A stretch of 44,924 bases of DNA from Candidatus Moraniibacteriota bacterium (lineage in GTDB: Bacteria > Patescibacteriota > Minisyncoccia > Moranbacterales > GCA-2747515): assembly GCA_030592425.1 (NCBI GenBank), contig JAUVJK010000002.1:1-44924 (forward strand). The letters are read 5' to 3'. Under the pieces are notes generated by a model. That model made no database searches. It saw only the letters and a list, made by a program, of their open reading frames with translations, and was not told the origin of the DNA. Each line of letters opens with the position of its first letter. The stretch's first letter is position 1. The position numbers were made by a program, and so were the translations under genes. Shown here one piece after another: positions 6,110-14,025 of this stretch.

Positions 6110-7714
6110 ATGAAACTTCAAAAAATAGCACTCCTCTCCGTCTATCATAAAGACGGTATCGTCGAGTTTGCCCAAAGACTGATCACGCTCGGCTGGCGCA
6201 TCATTTCATCTGGTGGCACTGCCAAAACACTATCTGAAGCTGGCGTATCCGTTGAGGACGTTGCCAAACTCACAGGTCGTAAGGCAATTCTTGGGCACCG
6301 TGTTGTCACACTGGACCCAGCAATTCATGGTGGACTTCTGGCAACAGAAGATATGCGTATAGAGCTCAAAGAACTCGGATTCCCCTGGATTGACCTTGTC
6401 TGTGTAGATCTTTATCCACTCAAGGAGGCCATTGTAAATCCAGAAGCGACCACAATGTCTGTTATTGATCAGACTGACATCGGCGGTCCAACAATGTTGC
6501 GTTCTGCAGCAAAAGGGCGTCGCATTGTTATCGCTGACCCTGGTGATCGTGCAGAAGTACTCACATGGATCGAGAATGGCCAACCAGATAAAGAGTCCAT
6601 GCTCACAAAGCTAGCAGCAAAAGCTGAGGGCATCATCGCTGATTACTGTCTCGCTTCTGCTCGTTTCCACAGCAAAGGAAAAATTGATGGCATGGTCGGC
6701 ACACAAGTGCGTGAATGCAAATATGGTGAAAACGGATGGCAAAAACCAGCCGGACTATATACAACACAGACAAATGATTCACTAGCAGTCGATCAATTCT
6801 GTCTCATTACAAAGAACAAAGTTCCGGGATTTGTAAATGAATGTGATCATGACCGACTACTTCAGACGATCACACATATCGCAGCAGCATTTGATCTAAA
6901 CTATGGAACTGTTCCGTATATCGCAGTTGTCGTAAAGCATGGCAATGCCTGCGGTGCAGGCATTGGCGAATCACCGATTGATGCCCTAAAAGGGATGATT
7001 GATGGGGACCCAATCGCAATATTTGGCGGCGTAATGATCACAAACTTTCCGATTGATAATACTGAGCTTGATTGTGTGCGGACTTACAAATCCACAGAGA
7101 GCAAGCGCTTTCTTTCTGGAATCATCGCACCACAAATTTATGATGACGCCTCAGAAGAACTTGCAAAGAGCAACTGTTATCTCCAAGAAGTTACAGAGCT
7201 CGAAAACTTAACGCAGGAAAGCCTCCTAACAGGAGCAATGCTACGACCAGTACGCGGAGGCTTCCTCAAGCAACAAGCCTTCACATTCGTACTGAATCTC
7301 AGTTCTGAACTAAACAGTGTCACAACTGGATTTGCACTAACTTCGGCACAGCGACAAGATATTCTCCTTGCGTGGGCAATTGGCTCAACAAGTACAAGTA
7401 ATACCATCACGCTCGTACGACACGGTATCCTTATCGGTAACGGCACCGGACAACAGGATCGAGTGAAAGCTGCTGAACTCAGTGTTGAAAGGGCACGGAG
7501 AGGAGCTCACAAGATCGAAGGTTCTGTTGCCTATTCTGATAGTTTCTTCCCATTTCCAGATGGCGTTGAGGTCCTTACCAAGGCTGGCGTAAAGGCAATC
7601 TTTGCATCAAGTGGCTCCAGGGGGGATGAAGCAGTTGTAGAACACTGTGTAAATGCTGGTGTTACGCTATGCATGTTACCTGACACAGTCTGTCGCGGAT
7701 TCTACGGACACTAA
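6110..7714 (+). CDS. purH: Bifunctional AICAR transformylase/IMP cyclohydrolase
   Basis: Catalyses the last two steps to IMP: formylation of AICAR with 10-formyl-THF, then ring closure. The IMP cyclohydrolase domain fills about residues 1-195 (SSGGTAKTL, TDIGGPTMLRSAAKG). The transformylase follows with YGENGWQ (about 204) and VKHGNACGAG (about 275), which keeps the catalytic Lys-His but has Ala where most enzymes have NPCG. SDSFFPFPDG and a C-terminal RGFYGH (usually RHFRH) are also present. The start is set at 6110, not at an upstream in-frame ATG (6050), because the leader alignment with purE places the start here and 6050 lies between the leader hairpins. 534 residues, normal length. Confidence 0.92.
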   Translation: MKLQKIALLSVYHKDGIVEFAQRLITLGWRIISSGGTAKTLSEAGVSVEDVAKLTGRKAILGHRVVTLDPAIHGGLLATEDMRIELKELGFPWIDLVCVDLYPLKEAIVNPEATTMSVIDQTDIGGPTMLRSAAKGRRIVIADPGDRAEVLTWIENGQPDKESMLTKLAAKAEGIIADYCLASARFHSKGKIDGMVGTQVRECKYGENGWQKPAGLYTTQTNDSLAVDQFCLITKNKVPGFVNECDHDRLLQTITHIAAAFDLNYGTVPYIAVVVKHGNACGAGIGESPIDALKGMIDGDPIAIFGGVMITNFPIDNTELDCVRTYKSTESKRFLSGIIAPQIYDDASEELAKSNCYLQEVTELENLTQESLLTGAMLRPVRGGFLKQQAFTFVLNLSSELNSVTTGFALTSAQRQDILLAWAIGSTSTSNTITLVRHGILIGNGTGQQDRVKAAELSVERARRGAHKIEGSVAYSDSFFPFPDGVEVLTKAGVKAIFASSGSRGDEAVVEHCVNAGVTLCMLPDTVCRGFYGH

Positions 7715-7744
7715 GACCCTTCCCCGGTTCATTGAACCATCCAC

Positions 7745-7788
7745 ACGGAGACTCTCTTTCTATCACAGAAGAGAATTCTCCGTTTTTT
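7745..7788 (+). terminator. Terminator after purH
   Basis: ACGGAGA/TCTCCGT outer stem and TCTCTT/AAGAGA inner stem, followed by six T. Confidence 0.9.
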
Positions 7789-7808
7789 ATTATCTACATA
7801 TTAAATTC

Positions 7809-7837
7809 TTGCTTTTCTCCATTAATCACGCTAAAGT
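7809..7837 (+). promoter_or_regulatory. purB promoter (pur type)
   Basis: -35 TTGCTT, 17 bases, -10 TAAAGT. Confidence 0.75.
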
Positions 7838-7842
7838 ACCCC

Positions 7843-7918
7843 TACCAATAAATTGGTACGAAAAGCTAGTAATCTACTAGTTTTGTTATTTTAAAACTCA
7901 ATATATGGGGTACTTGCC
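7843..7918 (+). promoter_or_regulatory. purB two-hairpin leader
   Basis: Hairpin 1 TACCAA/TTGGTA with tetraloop TAAA (7843-7858). Hairpin 2 AAAGCTAGT/ACTAGTTTT (7862-7884) with loop AATCT and a T-run. A single-stranded stretch and a GGGG Shine-Dalgarno (7907-7910) follow. The stem sequences differ from purH and purE while the pairing is kept, which argues for RNA structure and not a DNA operator. Confidence 0.6.
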
Positions 7919-9307
7919 ATGACCACAAATAAATTAACCGAGCTAAATGCAATCAGCTCTATTGATGGACGCTATGGGGGGAAAACAGCTACATTGAGAT
8001 CTACCATGAGTGAGGAAGGCCTGATACGCAGGCGTTTATTCATGGAGATCCTCTACTTGATTTTCCTCAGCCGCAAAGAAGGCATTGATATTCCACCGAT
8101 CACCGACGAGGATGCAGAATCACTTCTCAAAATTCCGAAAAATACTGATGCGCCAGCGATGGTGAAGCATATTGAGAAGACGACCAATCATGATGTTAAG
8201 TCTACGGAGTATTATATCGTTAGCTGCATCAGAGGCACAGAACTCGAGAAGTATATCAATTATGTGCATTTCGCTCTCACATCAGAAGACACAACCAATA
8301 TCGCCCTTGCCCTCATGGTAATGGAAGCGATCAGTGAAGTACTCCTGCCAAGTTTAGATGACGTGATGCACACACTCAGGTATATGATTCTTGCGTATGC
8401 AGATCTTCCGATGCTTTCACATACACATGGGCAACCCGCATCGCCTACAACTGTCGGAAAGGAGATCTCTGTGCACTACAAGCGCCTGGAACGCCAAATA
8501 GAAAAGCTTAAGCAATTTATTATTCTCATCAAGCTTAATGGAGCATCTGGAAACTATAATGCACATCAATCTGCTTACCCACAAGAAGACTGGCCTAAGT
8601 TTACCCAAGACTTCACTGCTTACCTTCAATCTGAGACTGGGATCAAGCTGGAAGCCAATTTGCACACAACACAGATTGAGCCGTTTGACGCGTTTGTTGA
8701 GCTATTTCAAATTTTCCACAACATCAACATGATAACACTGGATTTCTGTCAGGATACGTGGCAGTACATCAGTGATGATTACTATGGTCTCAAGCCAAAG
8801 GACGGGGAAATTGGCTCCTCAACGATGCCACACAAAGTAAATCCTATAAACTTTGAGAATGCCGAGGGTAATCTTTTGATAGGCAACGCGCTATTTGACT
8901 GCTATTGCAACGTACTGCAGAAATCACGTCGCCAACGCGATCTCAGCTGTTCAACCATCTCTCGCACCTTTGGAACAGCATTCGCGCACTGTCTAGTTGC
9001 CTATAAATCATTGCAAGATGGTCTTGGCAAGCTACTGGTCAACAAAGCTGTTTTGAATGATGATTTGGAGGGCAACCCAGCTGTAATTAGCGAGGCTCTG
9101 CAAACGATCATGCGGGATAATGGAGTTGACAAGCCTTATGAAGTTCTGAAGAAATTTACACGAAGGAAGTCCCACGTTACACTCGAGGACTTCCATACAT
9201 TTATTGATAAGCTTGAAATTGATGATTCCCTCAAGGAGCAAATGAAAGCTATTACCCCATCGAACTATACCGGGATCGCAGGCACATTGGCAAAAATGGC
9301 TGAATAA
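7919..9307 (+). CDS. purB: Adenylosuccinate lyase
   Basis: Cleaves SAICAR to AICAR and fumarate in the IMP pathway, and adenylosuccinate to AMP. 462 residues, the length of the E. coli-type enzyme. The N-terminus LNAISSIDGRYG is typical of that type. Conserved active-site segments are visible: TSEDTTNIA (about 121), LSHTHGQPASPT (about 167-178) and the fumarase/lyase signature GSSTMPHKVNPINFEN (about 298-313). Its own promoter, leader and terminator make it a single-gene transcription unit inside the pur block. The E. coli-like type supports acquisition from a proteobacterium-like donor; this is inference. Confidence 0.96.
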   Translation: MTTNKLTELNAISSIDGRYGGKTATLRSTMSEEGLIRRRLFMEILYLIFLSRKEGIDIPPITDEDAESLLKIPKNTDAPAMVKHIEKTTNHDVKSTEYYIVSCIRGTELEKYINYVHFALTSEDTTNIALALMVMEAISEVLLPSLDDVMHTLRYMILAYADLPMLSHTHGQPASPTTVGKEISVHYKRLERQIEKLKQFIILIKLNGASGNYNAHQSAYPQEDWPKFTQDFTAYLQSETGIKLEANLHTTQIEPFDAFVELFQIFHNINMITLDFCQDTWQYISDDYYGLKPKDGEIGSSTMPHKVNPINFENAEGNLLIGNALFDCYCNVLQKSRRQRDLSCSTISRTFGTAFAHCLVAYKSLQDGLGKLLVNKAVLNDDLEGNPAVISEALQTIMRDNGVDKPYEVLKKFTRRKSHVTLEDFHTFIDKLEIDDSLKEQMKAITPSNYTGIAGTLAKMAE

Positions 9308-9333
9308 CATTCATTAACATTTTTCCAATAGTC

Positions 9334-9366
9334 AACCAGGGGAGCATCTGCTCCGCCTGGTTTTTT
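9334..9366 (+). terminator. Terminator after purB
   Basis: AACCAGG/CCTGGTT with inner GGAG/CTCC, then six T. Confidence 0.92.
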
Positions 9367-9394
9367 AATTTTATAATGAGTCTTGATGATTTTC

Positions 9395-9423
9395 TTGCCT
9401 TTTCTAGAAAATTCATATAAAGT
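9395..9423 (+). promoter_or_regulatory. purEC promoter (pur type)
   Basis: -35 TTGCCT, 17 bases, -10 TAAAGT. Predicted start is about 9430. Confidence 0.75.
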
Positions 9424-9429
9424 ACCCAT

Positions 9430-9513
9430 ATCGAATTATTTCAATTCGTAAGAAGGAATTAAGTAACAAACTTGATTCTTTTTCGTTCTTGAACAACTTA
9501 TAGGTATCGTATC
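9430..9513 (+). promoter_or_regulatory. purEC two-hairpin leader
   Basis: Hairpin 1 CGAATT/AATTCG (9432-9448). Hairpin 2 with GGAATTAAG/CTTGATTCT (9455-9479) plus flanking A/T pairs, loop TAACAAA, and a T5 tail. Then TTCTTGAACAACTTATAGG, nearly identical to the purH leader, ends eight bases before the start codon region and contains the only possible Shine-Dalgarno (AGG). Confidence 0.65.
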
Positions 9514-10044
9514 ATGGAAATGAAAGTGGGTATTTATCTCGGAAGTGATTCTGATAAAGATCTCTTTGAAGCTTCACAAGCGCAGGAAATCCTAAAATAC
9601 ATGGGAATTCCTGCATCCTCATCTATTGCGTCTGCTGATCGCAATCCCATCAAGCTTAACGAACACTGCAAAGATGCAGTCGACAATGGAGTTGGGATTT
9701 TTATCGCTGCAGCAGGGCTTGCAGCAGTTCTTCCAAGTATTATTGCTGTAAATACTGCACGACTTTTCCCTGTCATTGCTGTGCCTTTACCAGGCGGTAC
9801 AGCCCTTGGCGAGAGTGCGTCACTGCTAACATCCCTTATGAAACCATCAGGCGCACCAATTCCTGTTACTGGAGCATTCGGCAAAGCGGGCTTTGATAAT
9901 GCTGCCCTCCTTGCCGCGCAGATCATCGGTCTCTCGCGTCCTGATATACAAGCAAGACTCCTGCGCTACTTTGCAGATCAAGACAGCATTCACAAACCTA
10001 TCCAGAGTAATTTCTGGACAACCACACCAAACACTGGAGAATAA
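9514..10044 (+). CDS. purE: PurE-family protein (N5-CAIR mutase/AIR carboxylase-like)
   Basis: 176 residues aligning end to end with class I PurE: the phosphate-binding GSDSD (10-14), GIFIAAAGLAAVLPSIIA (61-78), and GKAGFDNAALLAAQII near the C-terminus, which matches the class I GKAGAANAALLAAQI. PurE makes CAIR for PurC. Two residues that are His in E. coli PurE are changed: SAHRTP is SADRNP (Asp42 for His45) and GAAHLP is LAAVLP (Val72 for His75). The first His is regarded as the catalytic acid/base, so mechanism or activity may differ. The neighbouring purC, two bases downstream, supports a real purine role. Confidence 0.85.
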   Translation: MEMKVGIYLGSDSDKDLFEASQAQEILKYMGIPASSSIASADRNPIKLNEHCKDAVDNGVGIFIAAAGLAAVLPSIIAVNTARLFPVIAVPLPGGTALGESASLLTSLMKPSGAPIPVTGAFGKAGFDNAALLAAQIIGLSRPDIQARLLRYFADQDSIHKPIQSNFWTTTPNTGE

Positions 10045-10046
10045 AC

Positions 10047-10937
10047 ATGAAACAAGGTCAATCTTTACACTCATCAGATCTACCCGATCTGCAACTCCTC
10101 AGCCGTGGCAAAGTACGAGACATTTATGCATGGGGCGATAATCACTTATTAATCGTCACTACTGACCGACTGTCCGCATTTGACGTCATTCTGCCCCAAG
10201 CTATACCTGGAAAAGGAGAAGTGCTGACACGTGTAGCCAACTTCTGGTTCAAGCGTACCGAAAACCCGGTCCCCAACCACCTGTCCAACCTGCCACTTGA
10301 AGGAGTGGTTTCGGATCCTGATGAACGTCTCGCCTTAGGTGATCGCGCTATCGTTGTCAAGAAACTGACGCCACTTCCAGTCGAGGCTATCGTCCGCGGC
10401 TACCTAATCGGCTCTGGATGGAAAGACTATCAAAGCAGTGGCGCAGTCTGTGGTATCGAACTGCCCAAAGGCCTCCAGTTGGCTGACAAGCTACCCGAAG
10501 CCATCTACACTCCATCAACCAAGGCTGAAGCTGGTAAACACGATGAGAACATCAGTTACAATAAAACTGTCGTTCTGCTTAGTGAAGAATTAGCAGAACA
10601 AGTGCGTGACCTCAGCCTACAGATCTACACCGAAGCTGCAGAATATGCCCTGACTCGGAACATCATCATCGCTGATACCAAGTTCGAGTTTGGCTTGGAC
10701 ACTAACGGTGCACTCCATCTGATCGACGAGGTGCTGACACCCGATTCCTCCCGCTTCTGGCCAGCAGACCAGTATCAACCAGGTATGAGCCCACCGAGCT
10801 TCGATAAGCAATACGTTCGCGATTATCTCGAAACTCTGGACTGGAACAAAAAAGAACCTGGTCCCAAATTGCCCGAAGAAGTCATACAAATCACAGCACA
10901 GAAGTACCGCGATGCGGAACGACTACTGACAAGCTAA
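10047..10937 (+). CDS. purC: SAICAR synthase
   Basis: Joins CAIR and aspartate using ATP to give SAICAR. 296 residues, the longer form (E. coli PurC is about 237). Visible motifs are LLSRGKVRDIYAWGD at the N-terminus (ATP-site Gly loop), RGYLIGSGWKDYQ (about 112-124), IYTPSTKAEAGKHDEN (about 151-166) and LIDEVLTPDSSRFWP (about 226-240). It follows purE after two bases, so they form one operon. Base composition and codons (CTG, CCC, GGC, ACC) are clearly more GC-rich than in neighbours such as gyrA or rplS, which suggests fairly recent transfer. No ribosome binding site beyond GGAG within the end of purE. Confidence 0.96.
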   Translation: MKQGQSLHSSDLPDLQLLSRGKVRDIYAWGDNHLLIVTTDRLSAFDVILPQAIPGKGEVLTRVANFWFKRTENPVPNHLSNLPLEGVVSDPDERLALGDRAIVVKKLTPLPVEAIVRGYLIGSGWKDYQSSGAVCGIELPKGLQLADKLPEAIYTPSTKAEAGKHDENISYNKTVVLLSEELAEQVRDLSLQIYTEAAEYALTRNIIIADTKFEFGLDTNGALHLIDEVLTPDSSRFWPADQYQPGMSPPSFDKQYVRDYLETLDWNKKEPGPKLPEEVIQITAQKYRDAERLLTS

Positions 10938-10962
10938 TTTCAGCAGTTCGCAAAGCTACAAC

Positions 10963-10998
10963 GTCGCAGATTGCCTAACGGCAACTGCGACATTTTAT
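10963..10998 (+). terminator. Terminator after purC
   Basis: GTCGCAG/CTGCGAC outer stem and TTGCC/GGCAA inner stem with loop TAAC, followed by ATTTTATT. Confidence 0.88.
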
Positions 10999-11015
10999 TA
11001 TCAAAATAGACAACA

Positions 11016-11600
11016 TTATTTTTTTTTCTTAATTTTCTCTAAAAGTTTCGGGACAGTACTAAAGTCCTTAATCAATGTTTCACGTAAGCTTCCATTATAA
11101 AGTGCTGCTGCTGGATGATAGAGTGCAAAATAATCGCGGGAGCCGAGTCCTGATACTTCCCTTCTAAAAGAGTTACCATGTGCCTCAGAGATTTTTTGTC
11201 CTGGCACAAAACGCTCAAGCGCATGACGACCCAGTGGCACGATCAATAAAGGATCAATAAGATCGATCTGTCCACAAAGCCACATCCAACAATCCTCAAC
11301 CTCCTGCGGTGATGGATCACGGTTGTCAGGTGGTCGATACTTCACCACATTTGTTATATAAATATCTTCACGAGACAGTTTCACAGATCCTAGCATCTCA
11401 TCAAGGAACTTTCCCGCCGCACCAATAAACGGTTCACCTTTCTCATCCTCTTTCTTCCCAGGTGCCTCACCAATAAAGACAATATCTGCGTCAGCACTTC
11501 CCTTCCCAGAAACAACATTGATCGCCGTTGCTTTTAGTTTACAAGTACACATCTCATGCATCGATGTGTTCAATTTTTGCAATTCTCTTTTCTTATTCAT
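11016..11600 (-). CDS. Uracil-DNA glycosylase family 4-like protein
   Basis: 194 residues. Family core: IVFIGEAPGKKEDEKGEPF (about 40-58), FIGAAGKFLDEML, ITNVVKYRPPDNRDPSP (about 83-99), VPLGRHALERF and YHPAAALYN. Family 4 enzymes remove uracil from DNA and carry a 4Fe-4S cluster on four cysteines (Cys-x2-Cys near the N-terminus, the Cys of KCRPPGNR, and one about 15 residues later). Here the N-terminal pair is Cys-x-Cys (18 and 20), the KCRPP cysteine is Tyr, and only the last is kept, so the cluster is probably absent or altered. It ends in a Lys-rich tail and stands alone on the minus strand, tail-to-tail with purC. Confidence 0.88.
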   Translation of the reverse strand: MNKKRELQKLNTSMHEMCTCKLKATAINVVSGKGSADADIVFIGEAPGKKEDEKGEPFIGAAGKFLDEMLGSVKLSREDIYITNVVKYRPPDNRDPSPQEVEDCWMWLCGQIDLIDPLLIVPLGRHALERFVPGQKISEAHGNSFRREVSGLGSRDYFALYHPAAALYNGSLRETLIKDFSTVPKLLEKIKKKK

Positions 11601-11670
11601 ACACTTAGGATACTAAAGTCTCACAGATGATTCAAATTCAGCTATCTCAAGATATCAAAAAATAACATTG

Positions 11671-12630
11671 CTAAACGATTTCCCATTCACCATTATGATC
11701 AATGATTTTTCCATCCATCTCAAATCCACTCGCTAAAGGATGTCCACCACCCCCAAATTGATGTGCGATTTTTGATACATCTACACCTGCATCCTTCTGC
11801 GCTCGCAAACTCGCTTTGATCCGACCCTTACTGATCTGGAAAATAATCAATGAATACCTTGTGTCTGGAACAGTGCTCAAAATCGAAGCGACTTCCTTAA
11901 TATCCTCTGAGGAAGGCTGTTGCCCATTGAGATCTTCACTTGTCAGGGCAGTAACGATCATACCGGTCTTTGTATCAAGGCGCGCTTTTTCCAAAGCAGT
12001 TCCCCACAACTTCAGTGTTTCAATTTTTTTATTTGCAAAAACGCGCTCCATAATGCATGACGTATCAGCGCCATGCTGCATCAGATCTGCTGCAGCCTTC
12101 ATGACATGTGCCGACGTATTCGCATGCTGAAAGCCACCCGTATCTCCAAGTATTCCAAGTAAAAGCGTTGTTGCAATTTCTTTTGTGATAACAAGCTCTA
12201 CAAAAATAAAATATTCATACAAGATTTCACATGTCGCTGCATAGGTTGGGTCGATGATCAAAACATCTGCATCAAGAACAATGTCATGATGATGATCAAT
12301 TGCCACTGTTACGCAGTCCTCATTAAGATTTTGAATAATATCGGCAAAACCACGATCAACACTATCACAACCGATCACAACATCATAAGAAGAAAGATCG
12401 AGGTCATCAGGATGAGAGAAATGACCATCTAACATATTGATTAAAAATTCAGGGAAAGGGCTATAACAAGCAATTTCTACGATGATACTTTGTTCCTCGA
12501 GATATTCTTTCATGGCCAAAACAGACCCAACAGCATCAGGATCTGGTCGTGTATGCGCTACAAGGAGAAGTTTCTTTGCATGCGCTACAATATACTGCAG
12601 TGTGGTGAATTCCTGTTTAAAAGCGTGCAT
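11671..12630 (-). CDS. nrnA: DHH/DHHA1 phosphoesterase, NrnA-like oligoribonuclease/pAp phosphatase
   Basis: 319 residues. DHH domain: LLVAHTRPDPDAVGS (about 19-33), VIGCDSVDRG (about 85-94), AIDHHHD (about 113-119) and DPTYAATCEI (about 127-136). The DHHA1 domain ends with the glycine-rich HQFGGGGHPLASGF, which binds substrate. Such enzymes degrade nanoRNAs to mononucleotides and dephosphorylate pAp. The pairing with rbfA upstream is the common bacterial arrangement rbfA-nrnA; one base separates the rbfA stop from this start. No missing catalytic residue was seen. Confidence 0.92.
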   Translation of the reverse strand: MHAFKQEFTTLQYIVAHAKKLLLVAHTRPDPDAVGSVLAMKEYLEEQSIIVEIACYSPFPEFLINMLDGHFSHPDDLDLSSYDVVIGCDSVDRGFADIIQNLNEDCVTVAIDHHHDIVLDADVLIIDPTYAATCEILYEYFIFVELVITKEIATTLLLGILGDTGGFQHANTSAHVMKAAADLMQHGADTSCIMERVFANKKIETLKLWGTALEKARLDTKTGMIVTALTSEDLNGQQPSSEDIKEVASILSTVPDTRYSLIIFQISKGRIKASLRAQKDAGVDVSKIAHQFGGGGHPLASGFEMDGKIIDHNGEWEIV

Positions 12631-12631
12631 G

Positions 12632-12964
12632 TCATACGTCTTCGCGGATCAATCGTTCAAGTTCATCTGCCTTTTCCTCGATATCTGTCTGAATAAAACG
12701 AATGCGTGGCAATGGTTTCATATGCAATCTCCGATTAAGATCTCCCTGCAATGCATACATCTCATGCGCAAGGGTTTTGAGAACATAATCAGCTTCTGTC
12801 ACTGGGAAAATACTAATGAACACATTAGTGTATCGAAGATCGACAGAGGTGTCAATTTTCTCGATCGTTACAAAGATACCAGACTTAAAAGTGATATTCT
12901 TTATTATTAATTCGCCTAATTCTTTTTTTAAAAGTTGATTAACCTTTTCAATTCGTTCTGACAT
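12632..12964 (-). CDS. rbfA: Ribosome-binding factor A
   Basis: 110 residues, normal length. The small KH-like fold is recognisable from RIEKVNQLLKKELGELI (N-terminal helix), TIEKIDTSVDLRYTNVFISI (central strand pair, with the Asp-Leu-x-x-Ala/Thr-x-Val pattern) and LHMKPLPRIRFIQTD at the C-terminal strand. RbfA assists 16S rRNA 5'-end maturation and acts in cold adaptation. It is the first gene of the rbfA-nrnA operon; tRNA-Arg lies 158 bases upstream in the same direction. Confidence 0.93.
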   Translation of the reverse strand: MSERIEKVNQLLKKELGELIIKNITFKSGIFVTIEKIDTSVDLRYTNVFISIFPVTEADYVLKTLAHEMYALQGDLNRRLHMKPLPRIRFIQTDIEEKADELERLIREDV

Positions 12965-13122
12965 AATGATAAAAAATTATAGTAAAATTATTTCTTATAA
13001 AAATCAACAAACAGACTGACTGCAAGCTAAAGCGCTATAGCAATCTTTACATGACGATTTCTCAATCAGATATGGTTAGTAAAGATTATAATTTCTTCTC
13101 AGACAAACATTGTATAGACTTG

Positions 13123-13194
13123 TGCCCCAACCAGGAGTCGAACCTAGATCTGATCCTTAGGAGGGATCCGTTCTATCCATTGAACTATTGAGGC
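13123..13194 (-). tRNA. tRNA-Arg(CCU)
   Basis: Minus strand: acceptor GCCTCAA pairs with TTGGGGC. The stem GATCC/GGATC encloses CTCCTAA, giving anticodon CCT. T-arm AGGTTCGACTCC. Discriminator A followed by CA, no CCA. In some proteobacteria this tRNA carries a group I intron; here it is uninterrupted. Confidence 0.95.
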
Positions 13195-13592
13195 ATATCA
13201 TGGCGCAACAGAAGTTACTTACAACGTATTAATGCGATTCTAGCGCATAATGACATTCCTGACAACATTAAATAGAAAATTTATTGCAAAATATTATTGA
13301 GACCCTAGGATCTTACTTATTTTATGTTTCATATTATGCCATATTTTTCTATATTTGCCAAGTTATGTGAGCTGCATTCTAACCCTAATCTTAATTTCTT
13401 TCCATAAAAAGACATTGTCCCTGTATAATTGTTTAGCGTCAAAACATAACAATTAATACGATGAAGAGATTTCTCACAAACATATTACACCAGATTAGGT
13501 ATCAGGGATAGCTATATTCAAAAGATCAAAATTCTTACAGAAAACTATCGCCAAGATGATTGGTGTGTCACCAAGTACAATCTCACAAATTT

Positions 13593-13608
13593 TGTTTCAC
13601 GTGAAACA
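13593..13608. promoter_or_regulatory. parS site 1 (ParB-binding)
   Basis: Perfect 16-bp palindrome TGTTTCACGTGAAACA, the bacterial chromosomal parS consensus. ParB loading sites normally cluster near the replication origin. Confidence 0.92.
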
Positions 13609-14009
13609 AAATTTTATACTTTTTCTTAAATCTTATATTTTTTAAATGCTAAAAATTTAACCAGTACTATATTTAGGTAAGCTAATTTGTCCAGAAATAT
13701 TCTATCCAAATAAATGAAAAAATAACTACAACATTCCTTCTTACCACCCCAAAGATGAGATCTCTAAACAATTATGAAAAATAAGAAAATAAGCTATGAA
13801 AAAATACGCCGCTATTAATACGTCATTATTCAAAATGCTCTTACAGCATTAGGTAGAGAACACTTGCGGTAAAAGCGCATCACTATAAATAAGATAGTTC
13901 TTAGGAATAATCCTAATTCTATCATACAAAAGAACTGTCTCATCAACAGAAAGTATTTTTAGTGAGTAAAATTTAGGTATTCACAGAGATGGCATATAAT
14001 AAATTTTAT

Positions 14010-14025
14010 TGTTTCACGTGAAACA
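14010..14025. promoter_or_regulatory. parS site 2 (ParB-binding)
   Basis: A second exact TGTTTCACGTGAAACA, 417 bp from site 1. Flanks (AATTTTAT.. and ..AATTAG) differ, so the palindrome itself is what is conserved. Confidence 0.92.

Noticed and set aside
7836..7913. GTACCCC/GGGGTAC pairing that would close the purB leader and hide the Shine-Dalgarno
   Set aside because: The first arm lies mostly upstream of the predicted transcription start, so it would not be in the RNA.
6031..9513. Known purine or ZTP riboswitch upstream of the pur genes
   Set aside because: The conserved core sequences of those riboswitches are not visible and the leaders are only about 80 nt with two simple hairpins.
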